A stretch of 64,000 nt of DNA from Streptomyces sp. NBC_01267. GTDB taxonomy: Bacteria > Actinomycetota > Actinomycetes > Streptomycetales > Streptomycetaceae. The DNA lies in the NCBI RefSeq assembly GCF_036241575.1, contig NZ_CP108455.1:943501-1007500 (forward strand), read 5' to 3'. The translations under genes were made by a program, and so were the position numbers. Under the pieces are notes generated by a model, which had not been told where the DNA came from, made no database searches, and was given only the letters and a program-made list of their open reading frames with translations. Positions 31,292 to 40,244 of the stretch are shown here, one piece after another; the first letter of the stretch is position 1, and each line of letters starts with the position of its first letter.

Positions 31292-32293
31292 CTACGTCCG
31301 GTCGGTCCGGGACGCCGTCGGTCCGACGGGCAACTCGGTCGTCCCCGCAGGAGATCCACCGGCCACCGGCCCCGAAGGCGCCTTCGGCGCGGACGACTGC
31401 GCGATGAACGCGCCGAACAGCACCACTGCCCCGCCGATGATCTGCGGCGCGGAGAGATGCTCGCCGAGCAGCACCCAGGCGAGGACGGTCGCGATGACCG
31501 CCTCCAGGCAGGCCACCACCCCCGCCACCTGCGGGGAGAGCCTGCGCACCGAGACCACCCCGAAGACGTACGCGACGACGGTGGCGATCAGCACGATCCA
31601 GCCGAGCAGCAGCCAGGCGGGAACCGCCGTGCCGTTCATGTCCGCACGGCCCGCGAGCAGCGACCAGTCCATCTGCCACGGCCGGGCGACCGCCGTCAAC
31701 AGGGCGGTGCCGACGAGCAGTCCGTAGGCGATGACACCCAGCGGGTCGACCCGGTTCTCGCCGTCGCCGCCGTGGTCGGACAGCACGAAGTAGCCGACCT
31801 GGCAGCAGGCCGCCCCCAGGGCGAGCAACAGCCCGACGGCATCGAAACTCAGCCCCGACCAGACCTCCACGACGCAGGCGAGACCGCCGACGGCGAGCAC
31901 CACACCGACGGCCGCGGCACGCGTCACCGGCCTGCGCTGGACGAACCTGACCCAGCCCAGCACGAGGGCGGGCGCAAGGTATTCGATGAGCAGGGCGACA
32001 CCCACCGGGATGCGGGAGAGCGCGGCGAAGTAGCAGGCCTGCACACCCGCGACCGCGAACAGCCCGAACCCGAGGAGCAACGCGGGCCTGCGCCGTACGA
32101 GATCCCGGCGGCGCCAGGCGACAGGCAGCATCACCAGGGCGGCCCCGGCCACCCGCAGCCACACGACGTGCAGCGGGTCGAGCCCCGCTTCGATCAGCGG
32201 CTTGGCCGCGACACCTGACCCACCGAATGCGAAGGCCGACACCAGGGCGAGTCCCAGGCCGACGCTCTTCCCCTGAGACGCGTGCATCGGCAC
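31292..32293 (-). CDS. EamA/DMT family transporter
   Basis: 333 residues with ten membrane segments; repeats begin at GLGLALVSAFAFGGSGVAAK and FDAVGLLLALGAACCQVGYF, and LEAVIATVLAWVLLGEHL precedes the final helices. The protein ends in a Ser/Pro/Thr-rich cytoplasmic tail. ATG 32287 is a close alternative start. Substrate unknown. Confidence 0.86.
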   Translation of the reverse strand: MPMHASQGKSVGLGLALVSAFAFGGSGVAAKPLIEAGLDPLHVVWLRVAGAALVMLPVAWRRRDLVRRRPALLLGFGLFAVAGVQACYFAALSRIPVGVALLIEYLAPALVLGWVRFVQRRPVTRAAAVGVVLAVGGLACVVEVWSGLSFDAVGLLLALGAACCQVGYFVLSDHGGDGENRVDPLGVIAYGLLVGTALLTAVARPWQMDWSLLAGRADMNGTAVPAWLLLGWIVLIATVVAYVFGVVSVRRLSPQVAGVVACLEAVIATVLAWVLLGEHLSAPQIIGGAVVLFGAFIAQSSAPKAPSGPVAGGSPAGTTELPVGPTASRTDRT

Positions 32294-32335
32294 ATCATGA
32301 CAGGTGGGGTCAGGAGCGTCACCACCGATGCGCCT

Positions 32336-32403
32336 GTCAGGTTCCGCCCTTGATGTGGACGTCAGGTTTCGCCCTTGATGTGGGCGTCAGGTTTCGCCCT
32401 TGC
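32336..32403 (+). repeat. 25-bp tandem repeat (2.7 copies) at the 3' end of the Clp_N gene
   Basis: Units at 32336-32360, 32361-32385 and a partial 32386-32403 start GTCAGGTTTCGCCCTTGATG. On the coding strand this is the last codons and stop (GGCGAAACCTGA) of the Clp_N gene, so the 3' terminus has been copied twice downstream of itself. Confidence 0.8.
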
Positions 32404-32944
32404 CGAGCCGCCCCGCCAGCACCTCCGCGTCCACCCCTGCCCGGCCCAGCACCTCGACGGCACGGCAGTCCCGGTCGCTCGCGAGCGCGGCCAGCAGATC
32501 AAGGCCGCTCACCTGCCGGTCCCCACGCGTCCCGGCGCGCTCCAGTGCGCCCTCCATCGCCACGACCGCTGCGGGCGACCACCCCGCCACACCGGATTCG
32601 GCCACCACGGGAACCGCACCCGAGTCCTCCACCGAACCCTGCCAGCGCAGCCCGTAACCAATACTGCGCTGGACGAGATAGCCCAGCACCTTGGCAACCT
32701 GCGGGCCGCCGTCGAAGGCGGCCCGCACCGCGGGATCCGTTTCGATCACCGAATGCAGCAGGTGGGCCGTGTCGATCTGGTGGTCGCCGTCCCGCAGCGC
32801 ACGTCGACGTGCACCTGCCACGACCGTCGCCAGCTCCACGGTGAGTCCGGCTTCGATGTCGGCACGGGACGGGGCGGGCTGGTCATCCGGCCGGGTAGGG
32901 CTATGCACATCTTCCAGCTCACCAGACTCCTCCGCGCGGAACAT
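32387..32944 (-). CDS. Clp N-terminal (Clp_N) domain protein
   Basis: About 185 residues if started at ATG 32944; GTG near 32909 or ATGs further upstream are alternatives. Two Clp_N-like repeats are seen: RALRDGDHQIDTAHLLHSVI near residue 60 and GDRQVSGLDLLAALASDRDC near 145, each a helix pair used by ClpA/ClpC to grip adaptors. There is no ATPase, so it may act as an adaptor or decoy for a Clp complex. Confidence 0.72.
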   Translation of the reverse strand: MFRAEESGELEDVHSPTRPDDQPAPSRADIEAGLTVELATVVAGARRRALRDGDHQIDTAHLLHSVIETDPAVRAAFDGGPQVAKVLGYLVQRSIGYGLRWQGSVEDSGAVPVVAESGVAGWSPAAVVAMEGALERAGTRGDRQVSGLDLLAALASDRDCRAVEVLGRAGVDAEVLAGRLGKGET

Positions 32945-33137
32945 CCCCGGCGGGAAGCATTTGGGCATCCGACAGAAGTTGGGCACGGGCTCCCGAGCCA
33001 TCCTCCTTACGGATGAGATGGCGATTTCACGCCAAAGAGGTGCGCGCCGCCTTGCCACGCTCCCCCTCGCAACCACGACCCGCCCGAATCCGTCTCACTT
33101 CGACAGGACCCCAGGCCCACCACGAGACGGAGGAAAC

Positions 33138-33317
33138 TTGCCCCTGTGGATGGTCGCGCTGCTCGCCAGGGACGGAATGCAGTACGTGTACCGGGTCTAC
33201 GCCCCGCACGACGCGCTGCCCGGCGATCTCTTCTGGGCAGCTTTCCACTGCCATGACGAGAGCGCACGCCCCCGGGCCTCCGACTGGTTCGATTCCGCCG
33301 AGATCTGGCAGATCTGA
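33138..33317 (+). CDS. small hypothetical protein
   Basis: 59 residues from TTG 33138, placed four bases behind a GGAGG site; ATG 33150 is the alternative. The sequence (VALLARDGMQYVYRVYAPHD, DLFWAAFHCHDESARPRASD, ending AEIWQI) has protein-like composition and clear G/C bias in third positions. Family not recognised. Confidence 0.45.
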   Translation: MPLWMVALLARDGMQYVYRVYAPHDALPGDLFWAAFHCHDESARPRASDWFDSAEIWQI

Positions 33318-33395
33318 CGCTTCATCAGTATTGAATGTTCTCGGCCCAGCGGCTACGTTCCGCGACATCGCAACCCGACGAGAAGGGGTGGTCGC

Positions 33396-33824
33396 ATGGC
33401 CGAAGTCAGCGCCGAGGCTCGGATCGAAGCACCGGCCGAGAAGGTGTGGACCCAGCTGACCGACTTCAGCTCGTACGGCGAGTGGAACGCCACACACACC
33501 AGCTTCCCCAAGGGCGGCCCGGCCGAGCTCGCGGTCGGGGCCACCTACGAGGAGAACATGAAACTGATGGGCTTCCCCGCGGAGGTGAACTGGACGGTCG
33601 ACCAGCTGGAAACCACGGCGCTGCTGGTCACCCGTGGCAAGGGACCGATGGGCGTCAACCTCGCGATGCGCTACTCGCTCACGGCGGACGGCGACGCGAC
33701 CCTGGTCCGCATCGACGGAGAGTTCACCGGCGCGGCCGTGTCGCTGATGGCGGGCAAGCTCAAGGATTCGGCGACCGCCGCGCTCCACGAGTCGCTGCGC
33801 AAACTCGCCGGACTGGTCACCTGA
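33396..33824 (+). CDS. SRPBCC (START-like) family protein
   Basis: 142 residues. It starts with the helix-grip pattern EARIEAPAEKVWTQLTDFSSYGEWN, has the central strands (PAELAVGATYEENMKL, MRYSLTADGDATLVRIDGEF) and a long C-terminal helix. Such proteins bind hydrophobic ligands in a cavity; function not predictable here. A strong hairpin follows. Confidence 0.85.
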   Translation: MAEVSAEARIEAPAEKVWTQLTDFSSYGEWNATHTSFPKGGPAELAVGATYEENMKLMGFPAEVNWTVDQLETTALLVTRGKGPMGVNLAMRYSLTADGDATLVRIDGEFTGAAVSLMAGKLKDSATAALHESLRKLAGLVT

Positions 33825-33841
33825 CCGCTCGACCCCGCACG

Positions 33842-33881
33842 GCGGATGGCGCCCCACGGATCTCCGTGGGGCGCCATCCGC
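33842..33881. terminator. strong 18-bp hairpin after the SRPBCC gene
   Basis: GCGGATGGCGCCCCACGG at 33842-33859 is perfectly complementary to 33864-33881 with an ATCT loop. It lies between convergent genes. Confidence 0.8.
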
Positions 33882-33953
33882 GTACCGGCATCCGCCGGGT
33901 GGGGCCGGGCCGGCCCCGTACGGGCATCCGCCGGGTAGGGCCGGGCCGGCCGA
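33882..33953 (+). repeat. two direct copies of a 36-bp unit
   Basis: GCATCCGCCGGGTRGGGCCG and flanking bases occur at 33882-33917 and 33918-33953, abutting the terminator on one side and the PadR stop on the other. Confidence 0.7.
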
Positions 33954-33954
33954 T

Positions 33955-34551
33955 TCAGTCCTCGTCGGCCAGGATCAGATAGAGCTTCTTCCGGGACTCC
34001 CCGATGACGGCCATCGCCTTCTTGCGCTGCTCGGGCGTACCGGTCCTCCAGACCTGACCGAACGCCTCCATCAGACCGAATCCGGCCTGCCGGACCTCGT
34101 TCATCGTCTCCCAGTCGCCACCGCGCCCCGCCGCGTCCTCCCAGGGGGCGTCGGGCCCCTCGTCGGCCGCCGTGCGCCCGGACCCGGTGAGCGTGAACAG
34201 CTTCTTGCCGCCCTCGCTCTCGCTGGTGATCAGCCCCTCGTCCTCGAGCAGCTGAAGCGTCGGATAGACGGAACCGGGACTGGGGCGCCAGGCCCCGCCA
34301 CTGCGCTCGCCGATCTCCTGAATCATTTCGTAGCCGTGCATGGCCCGGTCCTTGAGCAGAGCCAGGATCGACGCACGCACGTCACCGCGGCGCGCCCTGC
34401 CCCTGGGTCCGCCCCTGCCGCCGCGCCCGCCGAAAGGGCCGCCGAACGGAGGGCCGAACGGACCGAAGGCCCCCCGACGCCCTTCGAAGTCACCCCGACC
34501 CTGATGGCCGGGGCCGCCGTTTCCATGTCCATGGGAACGCATCGCGCTCAC
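33955..34551 (-). CDS. PadR family transcriptional regulator with glycine-rich N-terminal tail
   Basis: 198 residues; ATG 34542 is an alternative start. After a Gly/Arg/Phe-rich tail of about 50 residues comes the PadR winged helix (DVRASILALLKDRAMHGYEM, GSVYPTLQLLEDEGLI, KLFTLTGSGR) and a C-terminal dimer helix. The promoter region contains CGATATATCG (34586-34595) and TCGTTGA/TCAACGA arms. The Tn7-like element begins only 78 bases upstream, so it may have cut the gene from its former neighbour. Confidence 0.85.
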   Translation of the reverse strand: MSAMRSHGHGNGGPGHQGRGDFEGRRGAFGPFGPPFGGPFGGRGGRGGPRGRARRGDVRASILALLKDRAMHGYEMIQEIGERSGGAWRPSPGSVYPTLQLLEDEGLITSESEGGKKLFTLTGSGRTAADEGPDAPWEDAAGRGGDWETMNEVRQAGFGLMEAFGQVWRTGTPEQRKKAMAVIGESRKKLYLILADED

Positions 34552-34560
34552 TTCCTTCCA

Positions 34561-34595
34561 TCGTTGATCTGTCGCGATGCGTCAACGATATATCG
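34561..34595. promoter_or_regulatory. PadR autoregulatory operator candidate
   Basis: Inverted arms TCGTTGA (34561-34567) and TCAACGA (34582-34588) overlap the perfect palindrome CGATATATCG (34586-34595). Both lie just upstream of the padR start. AT-rich palindromes of this kind are typical PadR targets. Confidence 0.5.
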
Positions 34596-34628
34596 GAACT
34601 GTTCTTTTAGCAATGCACTCGAAACCGC

Positions 34629-34705
34629 TGTCCTGTGACAGCGAATCTCGTTCGATTGCCACTGAACTTTGACCACCGGTACGTTCCTGCCACCGAACTT
34701 TGACC
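34629..34705 (+). repeat. left end of the Tn7-like transposon with TnsB-type binding repeats
   Basis: The 46-bp TIR is followed by another copy of its inner part: TGCCACTGAACTTTGACC at 34657-34674 and TGCCACCGAACTTTGACC at 34688-34705. The mirrored right end has TGCCACTGAAGTTTGACC and CAGTGAACCTTGACC. A possible TTG start for TnsA at 34700 falls within the last copy. Confidence 0.85.
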
Positions 34706-34720
34706 GTTGAGGTTGGAGGC

Positions 34721-35485
34721 GTGGTGGGGGCATCGGCTCAGGCGTACGGGGATCCGGCGTTATCTGCCTTTGAGCTGGACTTTCTTGAGTCTGGTGGGCG
34801 TCGTCGCGGGCCGTTGGGCCAGTTGTGGAGTACGCGGTTTGAGGGCGTTCAGCCGGTACGTGAGTTCCGGTGGGCGAAGGGTGGGGAGAGCTTCCCGGGC
34901 TGGTACTTCGCGGCGACGACCAGCGGTCACGTGGGCTACGAGTCGTGGCTGGAGCGGGACTGTTTGATCTTGCTGGACCGTGATCCGAGGGTTACCGGGA
35001 TCGCCTCGCAGCCGTTCTGGTTGCACTGGCAGGACGGTCCTGCACTGCGTCGCCATGCGCCTGACTACTTCGTACGCCTTGCTGACGGGCGGGCCAGGGT
35101 GGTCGATGTCCGGTCCGCGGACCGGCTGGACGAACGAACCGGAGAGGCGTTCGCGGCGACGCGTCGGGCCTGTGAGGCGGTGGGCTGGGAGTTTGCGTGG
35201 ATGGGCACGCCCGAGCCGGTGTTCATGGCGAACTTGCGCTGGCTGGCCCGCTACCGGCGGACCCGCTCGGGACGCCCGGAGGGGGTGGCGGCCTCGCTGG
35301 TGGAGGTCTTCGAGGAGCCGCTGCCGTTGTGGTCGGGAGCCGGCAGGGTGGGCGATCGGCTGCAGGTCCTGCCGGTCCTGTTTCATCTGCTGTGGTCCGG
35401 ACGGCTGGGCACGGACCTGGAGTCCGCGGTGCTGGGGGCGGACAGCCTCGTCTGGACAGAAGGGCGGGCGGCATGGGCAGGATGA
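34721..35485 (+). CDS. tnsA: TnsA-like transposase endonuclease subunit
   Basis: About 254 residues; GTG 34721 or 34724 follows GGAGG. The TnsA N-terminal nuclease pattern is visible: the Glu of HVGYESWLERDCLILLD, Asp in RHAPDYFV, and VVDVRSADR where the usual E/D-x-K motif ends in Arg instead of Lys. TnsA cuts the 5' ends of the transposon so that it moves by cut-and-paste. The Arg may still support catalysis or may indicate a weakened nuclease. Its TGA overlaps the TnsB start (ATGA at 35482). Confidence 0.82.
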   Translation: MVGASAQAYGDPALSAFELDFLESGGRRRGPLGQLWSTRFEGVQPVREFRWAKGGESFPGWYFAATTSGHVGYESWLERDCLILLDRDPRVTGIASQPFWLHWQDGPALRRHAPDYFVRLADGRARVVDVRSADRLDERTGEAFAATRRACEAVGWEFAWMGTPEPVFMANLRWLARYRRTRSGRPEGVAASLVEVFEEPLPLWSGAGRVGDRLQVLPVLFHLLWSGRLGTDLESAVLGADSLVWTEGRAAWAG

Positions 35486-37534
35486 AGCGGCCGGGTCGGG
35501 TCGCGGTCGGTGACCGGGTGCGGTTCGAGGGCCAGATCCGCGGAGTGCTCGCCGTTGCCGCCCAGGCGGTGACGCTGGCGGAGGGCGAAGAGCCGTATCG
35601 GGTCGTGCCGTTGCTCGAGTTGTTCGCGGCAGCCGATTTCAAGGTCGTGGACAGCCCGGTTCGGATGCCGTTGCCGGCGGCCTCGCTGCTGGAGGCATTT
35701 CCCGCCCGGGAGGTGGAGAGGGCTCTGTGGTGGGAGGGCCACATCCTGGAGGTGCTGCACGGGCTGCCGCCCGGAGCGGAGCCCGGTACGGCGGTCCGGC
35801 CTGAGTACGGGCCGGAGCGGTCCTTGACCGCCCGGCAGCGGGCAAAGGCCGCTGAGCTGACTGCCGCTGGTCACAAGGTCTCTGCCAGTACGGTCGCCCA
35901 CCGTCGGCGTCGCTACCAGGAACGCGGGGTGCTGGGCCTGGCCGATCACCGGCCGGTCCGCAGGACGGCCGAGTTCGGGGAGGTCGACGATGCGGTGGTG
36001 GCCGCGATGCGGCAGGCGATCAAGGAAGCGGTGGACGCCTCAACCCGCACGGGGACGTTCATTTTGTGGCGGACCGGCGAGATCCTCAAGGAAGCACCTG
36101 GTGGGCAGGGAGTTGGGCTTCCCTCGCAGCGGACGCTCTACCGGCTGCTGGCGAAGCTGACTTCGGGCACTCACACGTCCGGCTCGGCGGTGACCCGCAG
36201 GTCCAGGGCCCACGGGGCCACGACGCCGCACGGTGAACTGCCCGTGTTCGCACCGGGCGAGGTCATGCAGATCGACTCCACCTCGCTGGATGTGCTGGTC
36301 CTGCTCGACAACGGCGTCACGGGCAGAGTCGAGCTCACCGCCATGATCGATGTCGCCACTAGGACGCTGACAGCGGCGGTGCTGCGGCCGACCACGAAAG
36401 CCGTGGATGCCAGCGTGCTGCTGGCCCGCACCGTCACTCCCGAACTGATGCGGCCGGGCTGGGCGGACGCGCTCAGGATGTCCCGCTCGGTGTTGCCGCA
36501 CCGCAGGCTCCTGGCCCTGGACGAGCGTCTGGCCCATGCGGCGGCCCGGCCGGTGATCGTCCCGGCGGTCATCGTCTGTGATCACGGCAAGGCCTTCCTC
36601 TCCCGCAACTTCATCTCCTCCTGCCGGTTCTTGGAGATCGAAGTGCAGCCGGCCCATCAGTGCTCGCCCTTCGAGAAGGGGCATATCGAGAAGATGCTGG
36701 GCTCGGTGGCCACGCTGTTCGCACAGTTCCTGCCCACCTACACCGGCCGCAGCGTCGAACACCGCGGCCGGCACCTGGAACGCGAACGGGTGTGGTCGCT
36801 GCTGGAGTTGCAGGAGCTGCTGGACGAGTGGATCGTCGCGAAGTGGCAGAACCGCAAGCACGACGGTCTGCGCGATCCGGTCCACCCGGGCCGGCTGTTC
36901 ACGCCGAACGAGAAGTACGCCGCCTTGGTGGAGGCCTGCGGCTACGTCCCAGTCGCACTCAGCGGCGACGACTACGTCGAACTCCTGCCCGCGGAATGGC
37001 GGGTGGTCAACGACTACGGCATCCGGATCAAGAACCGCACCTACGACAGCCGGGCGTTGGGGCCGATGCGCCGCCAGAACTCCGGGGTCCGGGCGAAACG
37101 CGGCCTCTGGGAGGTCCACCGCGACCCCTACGACGTCTCCCGGATCTGGGTACGCAACCACCGCGGTGACAACGAGTGGGTCCCGGCCACCTGGAAGTTC
37201 CTCAACCGGGCACCGATTCCCTTCGGCGACCTGGCCTGGGACCACGTCAGCCACCAGCTGCCCCGCGCCACCCGAGGCGGAGATCGCCGACGCGGTCGCC
37301 GCCCTGCTCACCCGAGCCCACGGCGGCCCGCAGACCGAGCAGGGACCGGGGCCCGGCAAACGCGACCGGCGGGTGGCGGCCCGCACGAAAGCCGCAGGCC
37401 CGCTCACCCCGGCATCCGTTACCGGTGCTCAGGCGGAGCCAGAGGACGAAGCGGACGAGAGCGAGGAGTCGGTGGCCGAGGTGATCCCGCTCGGACTGTT
37501 CGACCCGCTGGAAGACCCCTGGAAGCGCTCATGA
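35482..37534 (+). CDS. tnsB: TnsB-like DDE transposase (Mu/retroviral integrase core), +1 frameshifted near its C-terminus
   Basis: About 684 residues once corrected. The catalytic triad is Asp in MQIDSTSLDVLVLLD, Asp in VIVCDHGKAFLS and Glu in FEKGHIEKMLGSV, with N-terminal HTH domains (TARQRAKAAELTAAG) and a Mu-transposase C-terminal barrel (NDYGIRIKNRTYDSRAL). The frame changes near 37270: the first frame turns into Arg/Gly-rich nonsense while the +1 frame continues sensibly (EAEIADAVAALLTRA ... DPLEDPWKRS) to TGA at 37534. An extra C in CCC at 37271-37273 would explain it. Without correction the frame runs straight into TnsC. Confidence 0.85.
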
Positions 37535-38550
37535 CGGCATCGTCCGCGCTGCCCCAGGACTCCCAGCGGCACTTGACCACGATCGACGGCTGGCGCCGCT
37601 TCGTCGAAGGGCCACCGGGTCCGCCGCCCCGGCTGACCGACGCTCAGTACGACGCGCTGGGCGAGGCCGGCCAGGCGGCCTTCGACGAGGCCCGTCTTGA
37701 CCATCACGGCCGTCTTCTGGTGGTCGCCACCTCCGTCGTCCGGCACACCGTCGCCACCGGACGCCGCCTGGTCGTGCTGAACCGGCACGCGATCAGTGCC
37801 CGCCGGGGCCTGATCGTCTCCGGCCCCGCCGGCACCGGGAAGACCATCGCGATCACCCAGCTCGGTCTGTCCCACGAACTGCTGGACCGGGCCCGGCACC
37901 CCACCGCCACCGACCGCAAGCCGGTCATCTACATCACCGTCCCGCCCGCCGCGACCCCTCGCATGATCGCGGCCGAGTTCGCCCGTTTCCTCGGGCTGCC
38001 GGTGATGGCCCGCATGAACATCACCGACCTCATCGAGTCCGTCGTCGGTGTCTGCACCGACGCCCGCACCGGCATGATCCTGGTCGACGAACTCCACAAC
38101 ATCTCGCTCACCACCCAGCACGGCGCCGAAGTCGCCGACACCCTCAAGTACTTCTCCGAGCGGATCCCCGCGACGTTCATCTACGCGGGCATCGACATCG
38201 AGCACGGCAGCCTGCTGACCGGCACCCGCGGGGCCCAGATCGCCGGCCGTTTCACCCTGATCCCCACCCACCCCTTCCCTTACAACAGTGAGTGGCGGGG
38301 CCTGGTCGCCACCATGGAGAAGACCCTCGCCCTGCGGCGGCACCGGCCCGGCACCCTGGCGAGACTGGACCGCTACCTGCACGACCGCACCGGCGGCATG
38401 ATCGGCGCCCTCTCCCACCAGATCCGCGGAGCCGCGATCGACGCGATTTTCAATGACACCGAGAAGATCACCAAAGCCGGGCTGAAGGCCGTCCCACTGG
38501 ACGTCGCCGCCGAATCGCCTCACTTCCGCGGGCCAAGGTCCTCCCGATGA
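37531..38550 (+). CDS. tnsC: TnsC/TniB-like AAA+ ATPase
   Basis: 339 residues. Walker A is GPAGTGKT near residue 98 and Walker B is MILVDELH near 188, with the IYAGID sensor strand following. In Tn7-type systems this ATPase links target choice by TniQ to the transposase. The ATG overlaps the (corrected) TnsB stop, and its own stop overlaps the TniQ ATG. Confidence 0.9.
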   Translation: MTASSALPQDSQRHLTTIDGWRRFVEGPPGPPPRLTDAQYDALGEAGQAAFDEARLDHHGRLLVVATSVVRHTVATGRRLVVLNRHAISARRGLIVSGPAGTGKTIAITQLGLSHELLDRARHPTATDRKPVIYITVPPAATPRMIAAEFARFLGLPVMARMNITDLIESVVGVCTDARTGMILVDELHNISLTTQHGAEVADTLKYFSERIPATFIYAGIDIEHGSLLTGTRGAQIAGRFTLIPTHPFPYNSEWRGLVATMEKTLALRRHRPGTLARLDRYLHDRTGGMIGALSHQIRGAAIDAIFNDTEKITKAGLKAVPLDVAAESPHFRGPRSSR

Positions 38551-39383
38551 CTCACGAGAACGTCCGCGTCCTGCCCTTCCAGGTCCGGCCCCGGTCCGGC
38601 GAAGGCATCCGGTCCTTCATCGTCCGCCTGGCACACGCCAACCATCTTCCGCCCCGCTACCTGCGGACCTACCTCTGCGAACCGCCCGAACATCTCGGTC
38701 TTCCCAGCTGGACACGGCTGGCCGCCGCGACCGGCCGCGCCCCGGAGACGCTGGTGGCCACCCTGGAAACGAGGCGCTGCCTGGAGTGCGACGCGGAGAT
38801 ACCGCCCTCCGACGTCATCGGCCGCCAGGTCCTGCGCTGTTCCCAGGCCTGCCGCGAGAAGGCATACCGGAAACGGCATCCGCGGGCTCCAGTTCAGAAG
38901 GCCCCCTGCAGAGAGTGCGGCAAGAGCATGAAGATCCAGCCCGGACAGCGTTATCGCCTGTGTTCATCCGCCTGCCGACGGGCCAACTACCTCAAACATG
39001 AAGAAAAGTGGTTGGCCGAAGCAGACCCGGCTGATCCATCCGGACCGCGCATCTGCCCCGTCTGCGACGGCCCGATGTTCTCGGCAGCACGCCGGACATG
39101 CTCAGACCGATGCCGCCAGCGAGCACGTCGCCAACAGCTCAGGCAGCCTCCCGCGAACCCACCTTCTCCACCGCCGGTGTCATCGCCGACACCACAGCCC
39201 GCACCACCACCCCAGCCACCCGAACCAGCCCCCACGGCATCAACGAGGCCCTGCGAGACCTGCGGAGAACCACTACCAGCAGGGCCCTGCCAGCAACAAC
39301 GCCGGACGTGCTCACAGCGCTGCCGCCAGAAGGCATACCGGCAGCGGAAGGCCCAACTGGCCCCGCCTAGGCTGGCGCGGTGA
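38547..39383 (+). CDS. tniQ: TniQ/TnsD-like target selector with four zinc-finger modules
   Basis: 278 residues. The TniQ head (LPFQVRPRSGEGIRSFIVRL, HLPPRYLRTYLCEP) is short. It is followed by four CxxC...C(x3)C modules: CLECDAEI/CSQACREKAYR, CRECGKSM/CSSACRRANY, CPVCDGPM/CSDRCRQRARR and CETCGEPL/CSQRCRQKAYRQR, the last two separated by a Pro-rich linker of about 45 residues. The fingers carry basic tails and could read a specific DNA site or bind RNA. The protein presumably directs insertion. Confidence 0.85.
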   Translation: MTHENVRVLPFQVRPRSGEGIRSFIVRLAHANHLPPRYLRTYLCEPPEHLGLPSWTRLAAATGRAPETLVATLETRRCLECDAEIPPSDVIGRQVLRCSQACREKAYRKRHPRAPVQKAPCRECGKSMKIQPGQRYRLCSSACRRANYLKHEEKWLAEADPADPSGPRICPVCDGPMFSAARRTCSDRCRQRARRQQLRQPPANPPSPPPVSSPTPQPAPPPQPPEPAPTASTRPCETCGEPLPAGPCQQQRRTCSQRCRQKAYRQRKAQLAPPRLAR

Positions 39384-40231
39384 CTGATGAGCAGAAACGG
39401 GTGCAGCCGTCGGGAGTGTGGGCCACGGCGGTGGGGGTGGCCCGGGTGCGGGCGCTGGAGACCGAGCGGGAGAACGCGCTGTTCCGCGACCCACTGGCAC
39501 AGGCCTTCGCCACCGCCGGCGGCCTATGGCCCTCCTCGCCGCCGCTGCCCGATGACGAGGCCGCGCGCCGCCGTCGACTGGCCGTGGCGTTCTCCATCGT
39601 CATCAGGACGAAGTTCCTCGACGACCTGTTGCAGCAGGCCTCCGCGTCCGGGGTCCGGCAGGTCGTGCTGCTCGGCGCCGGCATGGACAGCCGGGCCTTC
39701 CGGATCGACTGGCCAGAGGGCACCCGACTGTTCGAGGTCGACACCGCCGCGCCACTGGACTTCAAGGCTTCGGTGCTGCGCCAGGAGCAGGCCGTCCCAC
39801 ACTGCGAGCGGATCACCGTCGCGGTGGATCTGCGGGAGGACTGGCCAGGCGCGCTGGCCGCCGCAGGGCACGACCCGGCGGTGCCGACCGCGTGGATCGC
39901 CGAAGGACTGCTGATCTATCTGCCCGAGGACGCGGTGGAGCTGCTGCTGGCCCGGATCAGCGCGCAGTCGGCAGCAGGCAGCCGGATGGGGCTGACGTTG
40001 GGCTCGCGCGGCGTGATCGAGCGCTTCGGCGCGGACGCCGTGCCGGAATCGGCGGCGTCCATGTGGGTCTCGGAGATGCCCGACGACCCGGTGGGCTGGC
40101 TGGCCGGGCACGGCTGGGAGGCCAGCAGCCACACCCTGCGCGAACGCGCTGCCGCCTACGGCCGCCCGATCAGCACCCCGCCGCAGCGCGAGGAGCGGCC
40201 CGGCGGACTGATCTCGGCGGTCCGCTGGTAA
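39380..40231 (+). CDS. SAM-dependent methyltransferase (TIGR00027/LCMT-like), transposon cargo
   Basis: 283 residues from GTG 39380 in a GTGA overlap with tniQ. The fold is shown by VVLLGAGMDSRAFRIDWP (SAM-binding loop near 95-112), FEVDTAAPLDFK and AWIAEGLLIYLPEDAVELLL. The family methylates O or carboxyl groups on small molecules or polyketides, and Streptomyces genomes hold many copies. Here it ends 13 bases before the right TIR, so it is inside the element and likely expressed with the transposition genes. Confidence 0.85.
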   Translation: MTDEQKRVQPSGVWATAVGVARVRALETERENALFRDPLAQAFATAGGLWPSSPPLPDDEAARRRRLAVAFSIVIRTKFLDDLLQQASASGVRQVVLLGAGMDSRAFRIDWPEGTRLFEVDTAAPLDFKASVLRQEQAVPHCERITVAVDLREDWPGALAAAGHDPAVPTAWIAEGLLIYLPEDAVELLLARISAQSAAGSRMGLTLGSRGVIERFGADAVPESAASMWVSEMPDDPVGWLAGHGWEASSHTLRERAAAYGRPISTPPQREERPGGLISAVRW

Positions 40232-40244
40232 AGCGCCTCCAGGC

